Of a stretch of 64,000 bases of DNA, positions 7,701 to 15,883 are shown in pieces. Position numbers and translations under genes: made by a program. The stretch is from Niastella koreensis GR20-10. GTDB lineage: Bacteria; Bacteroidota; Bacteroidia; Chitinophagales; Chitinophagaceae. The notes under the pieces were generated by a model. That model was not told the DNA's origin. It worked only from the letters and a program-made list of their open reading frames with translations, and ran no database searches. Positions within the stretch are counted from its first letter, which is position 1; each line of letters starts with the position of its first letter. The stretch is taken from NCBI RefSeq assembly GCF_000246855.1, contig NC_016609.1, positions 248,001 to 312,000 on the forward strand, given 5' to 3'.

Positions 7701-9815
7701 TTGAACCGCATGCGTGCCGGTGCTGGTATATTGAATGTTGCCGGGGATCAGCTGATTGGAGGTGGCCGGCGTACCATTGGTAAATGACCATTGAACACCC
7801 AGCGGGCCGGGCGAATAACAGGCAGTGGCAGTAGCCGAAGGCGTTAGTCCGTTGGTAATGCAAATGGCATTGATGGGACTGATAACCGCCGTGGGCAATC
7901 CCTTTACATAAAAAGTATCTTCTTTATAAGATTCGGAGCAGGCCATTCCGGCGGCATTGGCGGTAACTGTAAGGCGAATGATATATTTGCCTGGCACGTT
8001 GAATTGTATTTCGGGCGAAGCCGTATTGATCGTTGACCCGTTGGTGAACTGCCAGGCGGGTGTTTGGGTACTGCCGCAACCCAGGGGATCGCTATAGGTA
8101 ACCTTCCAGGTATATTTATCGCCCTGGCAGCCGCTTGTTGGCGACGTGTTGGTGAAAATGGCTTTACCGGCGCCGCAGCTGCTGTTGCGGTTCATGGTAA
8201 ACTGCGCACTGGGCGGATTGCGAACGCAGATCACTTTAATGGTGCTGTCGAGCCCGCACTTGTCGTTAAAGATATACAGCTTTACCGTATACAAACCAGG
8301 GGTATTGAACGTGGCAGTCAATGCACCGGATCCTTTTGTCCATAAAAAACCATTCGCCGCATTTCCATTCAGCGAACCCAGCGTGCCTGAGGTAATGGTA
8401 TAGCCTGTTGCCGGTGAAATGGTCCATACCTGTTTGCCGGAATTGGTACAGGTAGAACCGGTGCCGCCGGTTGGGGTTATCACCGAACCATAGGTGGAGT
8501 TGCTGATGATGTCTACATTGGAATTGGTACACACGGTTTCGGACGGGCCTACATAGATATTGGCGCGCGGCTTACCCGATACATAAATAGGAACCACCGA
8601 AGGGCTGGTAGTGCCACAGGGATTTTGAATGGTAAGGTAAGCGCCAAATGCGTTGGGAAAGGTGCTGTTGCCACTGCTGCTGCTGAAACCACAGGAACCC
8701 TGTCTGAAGAAATGTGCTGCAATTGATGGCGGTGGATGTACAAATACCTGGGGATCGGAACCATCGTTTATCAGAAAGCTGTACTGCGTACCTGGCGGAT
8801 TGGCGGAGATATTATTGATCGCGAACCGCAGCGAGTCAGACGCACAGACATCTGTATTACCCAGGCTTGCCAAACCACCGGCGGGGGTAGAACCCAGGAA
8901 CACAATGTATTTTTTTATTCCAATACAGCCATCGGCCCCGGTAACGCTTACCGTCATGGTACTGCTTCCCAAGGGAAAAATATGTTTTATAATAGTTGCG
9001 GCCGGCCAGCTGTTGAAACTGGTATCGGGTGTACCATCGCCCCACGAAATAAGGTAGGTGGCATTAATGGGCATGGTGGTTGACTCGTTAACAAAACTGA
9101 AAGTATAGGAGGGCACATTGGCGCAACGTTTAAAGGTGGGCACATCGTTAAACGTTCCATAGGTGATGGCGATGTCGGCATTGCCAACAGCGGCATCGGG
9201 CACATTTCTGATAGTAATGTTTTGGGCTGTTGAATCTATACAGCCATACCGGTTGGTTACAATTTGTGTTACCGAATAGTTGGTGATGCCGGGCATGCCC
9301 ACGGCATTCAGAAACTGATAGCTGGGGTTGGGCAGGGTGCTGGTGCTGCCATCACCAAATCTCCATAAGTAAGATAAGCTGGCACCTACGGCATGATCGG
9401 TGAATTGGATATTGGTATTACCACAAACGTTGTTGGCCGAGAAACTGAACCCCGCTGCCGGTTTGTTATTGGAAACCTCCACTATTACTTCCATGGAGTC
9501 GGTCATATTACCACCGGTGATTACCTGTTTGGTAGTATAGAACCCTGCTTTGGGATACAGCACAACAAAGGGCCCAAGGCCCGAAGCATTGGCAGTGGTA
9601 CCGCCGGTGAAAAACCAGTCGATGAGTAAAGAGCCCTGTGCCGAGCTCAGGTAGGAGATGGAGCTGCCTTCGCACACCCGCACCGTGTCGCCATGGTTTA
9701 CGACCTGGCCGTTAGCCCTGATCCCGGCTGTTACCTGGGTGAAGGCTGGCGAAGCAAAGAGTACCGATACTACCAACAATAACAAAAAGACAGACGGCTT
9801 ACGTGTCTGACGCAT
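4722..9815 (-). CDS. Giant PKD-repeat protein with T9SS type B (gliding-motility-associated) C-terminal domain
   Basis: The 1697-residue protein begins with a signal peptide (FLLLLVVSVLFASPAFT) and consists of many PKD-like immunoglobulin repeats, recognisable by motifs such as YLWRFGDGSTS, FFWNFGNGVSS, YYWNFDDGTTD and LTWNFGDNTP. It ends in a C-terminal domain of the gliding-motility/T9SS type B class: YVPNAICPG, RLRVFNSWGQKIFET, PWDGRYNGQ, and a terminal GFITVVK. It is predicted to be exported by T9SS and displayed on the surface as an adhesin or gliding-related protein. The downstream PorP/SprF gene is its probable secretion partner. The stop codon coincides with the start of repeat copy A. 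Ligand unknown. Confidence 0.93.
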   Translation of the reverse strand: MRQTRKPSVFLLLLVVSVLFASPAFTQVTAGIRANGQVVNHGDTVRVCEGSSISYLSSAQGSLLIDWFFTGGTTANASGLGPFVVLYPKAGFYTTKQVITGGNMTDSMEVIVEVSNNKPAAGFSFSANNVCGNTNIQFTDHAVGASLSYLWRFGDGSTSTLPNPSYQFLNAVGMPGITNYSVTQIVTNRYGCIDSTAQNITIRNVPDAAVGNADIAITYGTFNDVPTFKRCANVPSYTFSFVNESTTMPINATYLISWGDGTPDTSFNSWPAATIIKHIFPLGSSTMTVSVTGADGCIGIKKYIVFLGSTPAGGLASLGNTDVCASDSLRFAINNISANPPGTQYSFLINDGSDPQVFVHPPPSIAAHFFRQGSCGFSSSSGNSTFPNAFGAYLTIQNPCGTTSPSVVPIYVSGKPRANIYVGPSETVCTNSNVDIISNSTYGSVITPTGGTGSTCTNSGKQVWTISPATGYTITSGTLGSLNGNAANGFLWTKGSGALTATFNTPGLYTVKLYIFNDKCGLDSTIKVICVRNPPSAQFTMNRNSSCGAGKAIFTNTSPTSGCQGDKYTWKVTYSDPLGCGSTQTPAWQFTNGSTINTASPEIQFNVPGKYIIRLTVTANAAGMACSESYKEDTFYVKGLPTAVISPINAICITNGLTPSATATACYSPGPLGVQWSFTNGTPATSNQLIPGNIQYTSTGTHAVQLKVIDSSCNTSVVVNTSVLVTDKPVANAGNDTVICSRSPITLGAPGVNGVNYQWSPATGLSSTTSANPALLLDYTGTANDTTYGYKLIASIGANCATDDSIYITVKRRPVVTITTAAATICINTATQLAGGGATTYTWWPTTALTYTTADTVLVKPAVTTTYFLAGTLANGCSDTAKVQVVVNPDAKAQFTATGTTKCAPVDLDSVITTIPFPQGNAGYTWFANGVQVAANTNGAFPSYPVAGMAQHVLVKLVTTSAHGCKADSMEMTFHTVPGVTANFTKDKASGCGPLNVTFTNTSSQLNNIQFFWNFGNGVSSTQASPAAITFNSSPDFRDTTYYITLKAFNGCDTSYHRDSVLVHPDAKARFTVDATKGCSPFTVTISNKSPGNNFAYYWNFDDGTTDTTTRNNTFVHVYHTGAIDTFNVRLIAENQCGRDTQTISLLVLPNNIDAQVLINGPQLEGCAPHTVAFNNSSTGASTLTWNFGDNTPAIVTPNTQNIVGHTFTYGGVFTITIKLENGCTDTTIYRKVTAYNKPIAAFDISNPVICTGNSVFTTNKATNATAFEWLWGDGQTSSAVNDAHAYAAPGSYTIKQVAKKVNSSGLVCTDTASTVLAVTNKIPPQLSVQPGSTCAPYTLQAAATGAARALKVEWTFYDSAQAPYVFTATGTSAAHLYNKAGTYSVKLLVRTTNECADSITYTFNVYNTPVVQFNPINNNTCNHDTTIAFTAKVKYAGTDAVHLKWFINNSLQGMDLPFAYRFQAPDLATTATPYAIRVLAENSTGCGDTVTGGTLNIQPLPRPQIAFSPSKVLVQPDYTFTFWDTMPAGVNKIYEWNLGDRTRQTKSGQKITYTYGDTGLYNVQLYVQDYGTGCHGYDTVQVRILYMPGYLYVPNAICPGCSNNSLRLFLPMGKGLSQYRLRVFNSWGQKIFETNRLDANGSPNEPWDGRYNGQYIQQDTYGWQIEARYVNGTEWKGMVYPNSDKGVKAGFITVVK

Positions 9816-10383
9816 ACAAACGGGTTAGGGGGTTACAGGATCGGGACGGAGTGCTTACGAGGATTTTTCAAAAAAGGATATTCTGACCCAGGATCTTTAC
9901 AACCGGGCACACGGGTATCAGCGCACTTGAAAATATGGTGTTGATTGGGGAAATAAAATGCCTATTGAAAGCGGGGCAATTAGCTGTCGCTTTTTTCGTT
10001 TTCAGACAATTCCTTACGCCAATCGGTTTCTTTTGTTGTGGAAGAGGTGGTTCTAAAGATGTGGGCGAAGGTAATGAAAGTAGTTGACAAGTTAATAAGT
10101 TGACAAGTTGATCAGTTGACGAGTTGACCAGGATGAAGGGGGGTGATAGGGTTGATATAGTTGATAAGGTTGATAAAGGAAGAGAGACGATTTGTAAGAA
10201 ATAGGAGTTCGGAGGTCGGAAAGTTAACAGGCTAAGATTTATCCCGAGGTTGCCAAACTCCCCCTCCACCGGAGGGGGCCGGGGGGAGGCCAAACGTTAA
10301 CAAATCCCTAAACCAAACCCAGGTACCAACCTTCCTGCAACTCCCGGTAAAAACCCATTGTCACCTGCTATCAAATTAAACTC
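9816..10383. other. Divergent intergenic region containing repeat copy B
   Basis: This 568-base gap separates the divergent PKD and LVIVD genes. Its right half is a dispersed repeat element. A minus-strand frame at 9868-10293 is open but encodes low-complexity Leu/Ser/Pro sequence produced by the repeat, so I do not call it a gene. Promoters of both flanking genes should lie here; none is clear. Confidence 0.5.
10082..10291 (+). repeat. Dispersed TAGTTGAC repeat element, copy B
   Basis: The element opens with TAGTTGACAAG (10081 onward), runs through GTTGAC-type tandem units and GTTGATAAGG units, and ends with GAGGTTGCCAAACTCC and the hairpin CCCCCTCC (10260-10267) / GGAGGGGG (10271-10278). 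It is in inverted orientation to copy A, so the two flank the PKD gene as inverted repeats. Confidence 0.8.
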
Positions 10384-10917
10384 ATGAAACAACCAACGCT
10401 AATTGCCGTAGGCATAGGGCTATGCCTGTGCCTGTGCCGCTGCTACCGGAATAATGATGGCAGAAATGCAGAAAAGATGGCTTATGTGCCGGTATATATG
10501 GCTGTCAGTGACAAAACCGATATCTCCATCTCCACTGTACGGCCAACCGAAAGATCGGGGAAAATATATGCCTTTGGCAATTACATCTACCAAAACGACC
10601 TGAACAAAGGCATTCACATCATTGACAATTCCGATCCGCAGCATCCCCAAAAGATCGCCTTTCTCAATATTCCCTATAATACCGAGTTTGCAGTAAAAGG
10701 AAACTACATCTATGCCAATAATGGCAGCGACCTGGTGGTGGTTGATATCCGGGACATCATGAAACCCGTAGTGGTAAAGCGAATGGCTGATGCCTTTCCA
10801 TATGTTAACCAGGACGTGCCGCCACAGGCTGGTTATTTTGTTTGCCCCGATCCCGGTAAAGGCATTGTGGTTGACTGGGTATTACAAAACGTAAAATCTC
10901 CTAACTGCAAACACTAA
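10384..10917 (+). CDS. LVIVD-repeat lipoprotein, 177 residues
   Basis: The N-terminus has a hydrophobic export signal with several cysteines (IGLCLCLCRC), probably a lipoprotein signal although the lipobox is not canonical. The rest contains LVIVD-type repeats, beta-propeller-like motifs of the form GIHIIDNSDPQHPQKIAFL and DLVVVDIRDIMKPVVVKR. These are found in Bacteroidota surface proteins of unknown function. With only two visible repeats it is short for the family. It is the first gene of a three-gene operon: the next gene starts 10 bases downstream and encodes a longer LVIVD protein. Confidence 0.8.
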   Translation: MKQPTLIAVGIGLCLCLCRCYRNNDGRNAEKMAYVPVYMAVSDKTDISISTVRPTERSGKIYAFGNYIYQNDLNKGIHIIDNSDPQHPQKIAFLNIPYNTEFAVKGNYIYANNGSDLVVVDIRDIMKPVVVKRMADAFPYVNQDVPPQAGYFVCPDPGKGIVVDWVLQNVKSPNCKH

Positions 10918-10927
10918 AAATACCAAC

Positions 10928-11671
10928 GTGAAGAAATTATTACTTTATATCCTGCTGCCGGTAGTGCTGGCAACCGGTACCCAATGCGAAAAATCATCCA
11001 GTGACAGTACTACCAGTACAGGTAGTGGCGGATCAACAGCCCGGTTTGCCATTCAGGGCAATTATCTGTATACCGTAGATAAAACGAACCTGAAAGTGTA
11101 TAATATTACTGACGTAGCTAACCCCGTGCTGAAAAACACCGTGCCTGTGGGGTTTGAAATTGAAACCATCTATCCGTTTAAAGATAAACTGTTTATCGGG
11201 TCAACCAGTGTGGTGTATATTTTTTCGGTGGATGATCCCGAGAACCCAAAGCGGTTAAGTACAGCAGTTTCGCCGGATGTTCTCCGCCGGTGCGATCCGG
11301 TGGTGGCAAAAGATACCGTAGCCTATGCTACCCTGCGTACCAATGGACCTTGTGGCGGTATCCAAAGCGTTATGGCTGCCTATGATATAAAAGATATCAG
11401 CAATCCCATTCAAAAAGTAACATACCCGGTTGCCGAACCGTACGGCCTGGGCTATGCCGATTCTGCCCTGTATGTTTGCGACCGCTATGGGTTGTATGTT
11501 TTTAATATTCAAAAAGCGTTTGCCCCAATAATGGTTAAGCAGATCGGCAATGCCTGGTACCTGGATGTAATTCCCTGGAACAATACCCTTATTTGCCAAA
11601 TGCAGGATGGTTTGAACCTGTTTGATATCAGTAACCGCCTTAACCCTACGCTCATTACAAAAATTAATTAA
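10928..11671 (+). CDS. LVIVD-repeat lipoprotein, 247 residues
   Basis: It starts with GTG at 10928; the signal peptide MKKLLLYILLPVVLATGTQC has a cysteine at its end and a Ser/Thr/Gly-rich linker, typical of an exported lipoprotein. LVIVD-like repeats follow (LKVYNITDVANPVLKN, VVYIFSVDDPENPKRL, LYVFNIQKAFAPIMV, LNLFDISNRLNPTLI), suggesting a small beta-propeller on the cell surface. Role unknown. The start codon lies 10 bases after the previous stop, and the stop overlaps the next start as TAATG, so the three genes are translated together. Confidence 0.85.
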   Translation: MKKLLLYILLPVVLATGTQCEKSSSDSTTSTGSGGSTARFAIQGNYLYTVDKTNLKVYNITDVANPVLKNTVPVGFEIETIYPFKDKLFIGSTSVVYIFSVDDPENPKRLSTAVSPDVLRRCDPVVAKDTVAYATLRTNGPCGGIQSVMAAYDIKDISNPIQKVTYPVAEPYGLGYADSALYVCDRYGLYVFNIQKAFAPIMVKQIGNAWYLDVIPWNNTLICQMQDGLNLFDISNRLNPTLITKIN

Positions 11672-12348
11672 TGCACCGCATCTGTATCTTATGCCTGTCA
11701 CTGTTATTGGTGGCATCTGTTGGGAATGCACAATTGTTTTCATCCAAAACCTGGTTGGGGGATACCGGTAAAATAAATCTCCGGATAAATGCACTGGGCT
11801 TAATGGACCTGCCCGATGGAAATATTTCGGTAGGCGGTGAGTACCGGTTTAACAGAACCTGGGCAGTTCTCATGGATGCCGGTTATATTGCATATTCCAC
11901 CTATTATTTCGGGACCACAAAAACCAGTGGCGTACTGTTACGCCCCGGGGTAAGATTGTATGGGGGCAAATTAAGGAGTGTATTTCTCGATCTGCAGTTC
12001 CATTATAAAGGCGTGCAGTACCATGTGGACGACTGGCTGGATAAAGATGTGGTGAATAATGTACCCACTTACCAGGAACGCCGCATATTCCTGGCGCAGA
12101 AACGGGTATACGGCGGCCAGTTTGTGGTTGGCGGAAAGGAATTTCTCGATCCCGACTATCGCTGGTTCCTGGAATTTTATGTTGGGGTTGGATTGCGTTA
12201 TAAAGAAGAATGGCTGCGTGGCGTACCCGATGCCCGGTATGACGGGGGCACTGCCTTCTTCCGCTCAGGCGCATTAACGGAGCATAAATATTCCGTGGTG
12301 GTACCGGCATTTCCTGCTTTTATAAGACTTGTTCATACTATACGCTAA
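11671..12348 (+). CDS. Predicted outer-membrane beta-barrel protein of unknown function
   Basis: The 225-residue protein has a signal peptide (MHRICILCLSLLLVASVGNA) and an alternating hydrophobic pattern with aromatic residues at strand ends (SVGGEYRFNRTWAVLMDAGYIAYSTYYF, read in short stretches), as in DUF3575-like small barrels. Its start overlaps the stop of the preceding LVIVD gene by one base (TAATG), indicating translational coupling. It may anchor or export the lipoproteins encoded upstream, which is only a guess from context. Barrel assignment rests on pattern, not on a recognised motif. Confidence 0.7.
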   Translation: MHRICILCLSLLLVASVGNAQLFSSKTWLGDTGKINLRINALGLMDLPDGNISVGGEYRFNRTWAVLMDAGYIAYSTYYFGTTKTSGVLLRPGVRLYGGKLRSVFLDLQFHYKGVQYHVDDWLDKDVVNNVPTYQERRIFLAQKRVYGGQFVVGGKEFLDPDYRWFLEFYVGVGLRYKEEWLRGVPDARYDGGTAFFRSGALTEHKYSVVVPAFPAFIRLVHTIR

Positions 12349-12482
12349 ATTCAGTTTTTAAGTTCTTAAGTTATTAGGTTCATCCGTCGCAGGCGGATTA
12401 CTTTAAACATTCAACTTTGAACTATCAAACTCAATAACCTAAGAATTTAATAACATAAACTTAAAACCACAAAGGCAGAACA

Positions 12483-15041
12483 TTAAACCTCTTTTCTTAG
12501 AACTTCCAACGGAGGTTTATTTAGTATGCTGCGGCTGTTAAACAGGCCGATGATAACTGTTAGTAGTGAGATAGCCGCGAACAGTCCGGCAACCGGCAAC
12601 CAGTGCGGGGTAAACGGCGCCTTAAAACTGTATTTGGCCAATGCCCAGCTGGCTGCCATCGATAATAAAATACCGGTGGCGGCGGCCAGGGCGCCTAAAA
12701 AGAAATATTCCAGGGCAGTGATGAATAATATTTGTTTGCGGCTGGCGCCCAGCGTACGCAACAGAATGCTTTCCTGGATGCGTTGGAACTTGCTGATGAG
12801 CACCGAGGCAATCAACACAATTAACCCGGTAATTATACTGAACCCGGCCATAAACCTAATCACAAAACCGATCTTGTCAAGTACCTCATCAAGCACCGTA
12901 AGTATTAAGTTGAGATCGATAATGGATACGTTGGGATACTTTTTTACCACTGCCTGTTGAAAGCGCGCTGACACTTCGGGCGAAGGCACCCGGGTTACCA
13001 GCACATGAAACTGCGGCGCTTCTTCCAGCACGCCGCTAGGAAACACCACCCTGAAGTTGGTTTGCACCCGCTGCCAGTCAACCTGGCGCAGGCTGCCCAC
13101 TACGGTGGGGATGAGCGTGCCCTGCACGTTGAAAATAATATGGTCGCCCAGGTTTACATGAATGCGTTTGGCATACCTGTCTTCCATGGAAATATAGATC
13201 ACATCATCCGGTGAAGTAACAGGCCCGTATAATTTGCCGGCGGTTATTTTTTCAGAACTGGTTAAGGTATCGCGATAGGTTACGCGAAATTCCCACTCGT
13301 AAGCTTCGGTACGGAAGCCTGAACCCGAATCGGATTTCACCTGGGCTGCCGTTTGGTGGTTGATCTCCTCCACCCGCATGGTGACGATGGGCACTTGCTG
13401 CATAACGGGCAGGTTATAGGTTCGGGCTAATGCAGCCACACTATCCCGCTGGTTGTTTTGAATATCAAACAGCACCATGTTGGGCTGATTGCCGCTGCCC
13501 GATAAGGTAACGCGGCTGATGAGAATATCCTGGATAAAATACAGGGTGCCGATAAATGCTGCGCCCAGTCCGATGGTGACGATCAGAATAAGGGTCTGGT
13601 TATTGGGACGGTACAAATTGGCAAACCCCTGCCGCCACAGGTAATTCCACGAGGAGGGGAAAAAACGGCGTACCAGCCAGCGCAGGAAAACAGCTATCCC
13701 TGATAAAATCAGAAATGCTACCAGGATACTCAGCGTAAAGATGATGGCCTGCCGCCAGTCGTGGATCTGCCACCAGGTAAACCCGGCCACAAAAAACAGG
13801 ATGAGGGCATACACCAGCCATTTGATGGGGTCGCGGAACCTGATGTGTTCCACCGACAGCCGCAGGGTATACAGTGGGGAAATATTCCGCACGCTTACCA
13901 GCGGCAGCAACGCAAATAATAAAGAAATGACCACCCCCGAAATAATGCCCTGGGTTATGGCTTTCCAGGAGAGCGTGGTAGTTACCGTTACCGGTAAAAA
14001 ATCTTTCAGCACGGCAGGCAGTTGTTGCTGAATGGCAATACCCAGCAAGGCGCCCAGTATTGAACCTATTAACCCAATGCCAACAATCTGGATCAAATAA
14101 ATAAGGAATGCCTGTACCGAATTAGCGCCCAGGCAACGCATGATGGCAATAGATGCAATCTTTTCGCGGATATAAATATGAATGGCGCTGGCCACGCCAA
14201 TACAACCTAATAACAAAGCAATAAAGCTGATGAGTGTCAGAAACTGGTTGAAATCTTCAAAGGCGCGGCCGGTGCTTTTCTTTCTTTCTTCAACCGTATC
14301 ATAATCGAGTCCTTCTTTGTCTAAACGGGGTTCAATATCCGAAATAACGCCGGCTATTTCAGCCGGGCGGTTGTATTTATAGTAATAGGAAGTGGCAATG
14401 CGGCTGCCTTTTTGAATAAGGCCTGTGGAGTCCAGGTATTTGAGCGGAATATATACAGGCGGCGCTACGGTGGTGGAAATCCCGGTTCGGCCCGGTGCCT
14501 TGGTAATAACGCCGGCAATGGCAAACGTTACATCGCCAATTTGAATGGAGTCGCCCACCTGCGCATTGTATTGCAGCATTAAGGTTTTATCAACCAGCGC
14601 CTGGCGGGCTGTACGAAAGGCTATGCCGGCGCGTACCGGCGTGGTTTCAATAGCGCCATAATAAGGATAATCGCCTTCGAGCGCACGTACCTGCACCAGG
14701 CGGGTGCCATCGTTCTTTGTGAAATAGATCATGGAGGCGAACGTGCGTTCAACCGAACGCTGATCGCCCAGGGAATCGAGCAGGGGCCTGATGCGGGAAC
14801 TTATTTTCTTATTGCTTTCAATCACCAGGTCGGCGCCCACCAGGGTTTTGGCCTGGGAGTCGATATCGCTGCGCACATTATCGCCCAATGAAAAAATAGC
14901 TACCAGCGCTGCAATCCCCAGTACAATGGAGGATACAAACAGGAATAAACGCGACCGGTTACGCCGGCTGTCGCGCCAGGCCATTTTCAGCAACCATCCA
15001 AAACGGAGTCGTCTTTTGTATTTGAACCTTTCTATATCCAT
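12483..15041 (-). CDS. ybbP: ABC transporter permease, FtsX-like (YbbP-type)
   Basis: The 852-residue protein has an N-terminal membrane segment (LFLFVSSIVLGIAALVAIFSL region), a large periplasmic MacB-like domain, and two FtsX-type four-helix modules, around residues 260-400 and 690-850, plus central membrane helices. It ends LNKPPLEVLRKEV, typical of the family. It would form a mechanotransmission-type ABC exporter with the ATPase encoded 11 bases upstream. With the divergent SGNH hydrolase at 15884 it reproduces the E. coli ybbP-ybbA/tesA arrangement, which supports the family-level name. Substrate unknown; lipid or lipoprotein handling is plausible. Confidence 0.85.
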   Translation of the reverse strand: MDIERFKYKRRLRFGWLLKMAWRDSRRNRSRLFLFVSSIVLGIAALVAIFSLGDNVRSDIDSQAKTLVGADLVIESNKKISSRIRPLLDSLGDQRSVERTFASMIYFTKNDGTRLVQVRALEGDYPYYGAIETTPVRAGIAFRTARQALVDKTLMLQYNAQVGDSIQIGDVTFAIAGVITKAPGRTGISTTVAPPVYIPLKYLDSTGLIQKGSRIATSYYYKYNRPAEIAGVISDIEPRLDKEGLDYDTVEERKKSTGRAFEDFNQFLTLISFIALLLGCIGVASAIHIYIREKIASIAIMRCLGANSVQAFLIYLIQIVGIGLIGSILGALLGIAIQQQLPAVLKDFLPVTVTTTLSWKAITQGIISGVVISLLFALLPLVSVRNISPLYTLRLSVEHIRFRDPIKWLVYALILFFVAGFTWWQIHDWRQAIIFTLSILVAFLILSGIAVFLRWLVRRFFPSSWNYLWRQGFANLYRPNNQTLILIVTIGLGAAFIGTLYFIQDILISRVTLSGSGNQPNMVLFDIQNNQRDSVAALARTYNLPVMQQVPIVTMRVEEINHQTAAQVKSDSGSGFRTEAYEWEFRVTYRDTLTSSEKITAGKLYGPVTSPDDVIYISMEDRYAKRIHVNLGDHIIFNVQGTLIPTVVGSLRQVDWQRVQTNFRVVFPSGVLEEAPQFHVLVTRVPSPEVSARFQQAVVKKYPNVSIIDLNLILTVLDEVLDKIGFVIRFMAGFSIITGLIVLIASVLISKFQRIQESILLRTLGASRKQILFITALEYFFLGALAAATGILLSMAASWALAKYSFKAPFTPHWLPVAGLFAAISLLTVIIGLFNSRSILNKPPLEVLRKEV

Positions 15042-15052
15042 TGAGTGGGTGG

Positions 15053-15733
15053 TTAATTAAGCTCGTCTGCTACAAGATGTCCGCCTTTGATTTTGATAAT
15101 ACGCTTTGTCTGCGAAGCCAGTTCCAGGTTATGCGTTACAATTATTAACGTAGTGCCTGCTTCCTGGTTCAGCTCGAACAGGAGTTTTATCACTTTGTCA
15201 CTGGTTTCCACATCGAGGTTGCCTGTTGGTTCATCGGCAAATAAAATGCGGGGGCTGTTGGCGAATGCCCGGGCAAGGGATACCCGTTGCTGTTCGCCGC
15301 CCGATAACTGGGCGGGGTAGTGATGCATGCGGTTATTCAACCCAACTTTGTCGAGCAGGCTCATTGACCGGGCACGCACGTTCTTCTCTCCACGCAATTC
15401 CAGGGGCACCATTACATTCTCCAACGCCGTAAGGGTAGGCAACAATTGAAAGTTCTGGAAAATAAACCCAACATAACGATTGCGCACCTGTGCCCGTTCG
15501 TCTTCACTCAGTTGATCGAGCCGGATATTATTCAACTCCACCGAGCCTTTGCTGGAGCGGTCGAGGCCGGCGCATAAGCCCAGCAGCGTTGTTTTTCCGC
15601 TGCCCGAAGGGCCCACAACAGACAGGGTGGAACCGGCTTCTACCGAAAAATTCACATCATTGAGCACCGTCAGGGTTTGACCTGCGCCCTGGTACGTTTT
15701 ACTTACGTTCTTTACGTTGAGGATGGTTTCCAT
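15053..15733 (-). CDS. ybbA: ABC transporter ATP-binding protein (YbbA/LolD-like)
   Basis: The 226-residue protein has all ABC ATPase motifs: Walker A GPSGSGKTTL, Q-loop FIFQNFQLLP, signature LSGGEQQRVSLARA, Walker B RILFADEPTGNLD and H-loop IIVTHNLELA. The sequence is closest in style to the LolD/MacB/YbbA group that energises FtsX-type permeases, and the permease gene follows 11 bases later in the same operon. The intergenic space to the divergent hydrolase (15734-15883) should hold both promoters. Confidence 0.93.
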   Translation of the reverse strand: METILNVKNVSKTYQGAGQTLTVLNDVNFSVEAGSTLSVVGPSGSGKTTLLGLCAGLDRSSKGSVELNNIRLDQLSEDERAQVRNRYVGFIFQNFQLLPTLTALENVMVPLELRGEKNVRARSMSLLDKVGLNNRMHHYPAQLSGGEQQRVSLARAFANSPRILFADEPTGNLDVETSDKVIKLLFELNQEAGTTLIIVTHNLELASQTKRIIKIKGGHLVADELN

Positions 15734-15870
15734 GCCGAATGTTAAGATTGCAAAATGTTGCCGGTAATAAGTTACGGCTTTAAACTTTTTATTACAATTA
15801 TTAGGTAATAATGTTGTTTAAATTAATGTTATTTTGGGTATAAACTTACAGGCGGAAAATGTGCTGCTAT

Positions 15871-15879
15871 AAAAGGAGG
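15871..15879 (+). promoter_or_regulatory. Strong Shine-Dalgarno sequence of the SGNH hydrolase gene
   Basis: AAAAGGAGG ends 4 bases before the ATG at 15884 and fixes that start. The block including the spacing and ATGAAA is nearly identical to the one before the 15-codon ORF at 1534. Such SD sites are uncommon in Bacteroidota. Confidence 0.7.
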
Positions 15880-15883
15880 AATC

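Noticed and set aside
10082-10170. GTTGAC tandem units as a CRISPR-like array
   Set aside because: Units are 7-12 bases, degenerate and contiguous, with no spacers of constant length and no cas genes.
9868-10293. 141-codon minus-strand open frame
   Set aside because: It runs through repeat copy B and encodes Leu/Ser/Pro-rich low-complexity sequence; the frame is a by-product of the repeat units.
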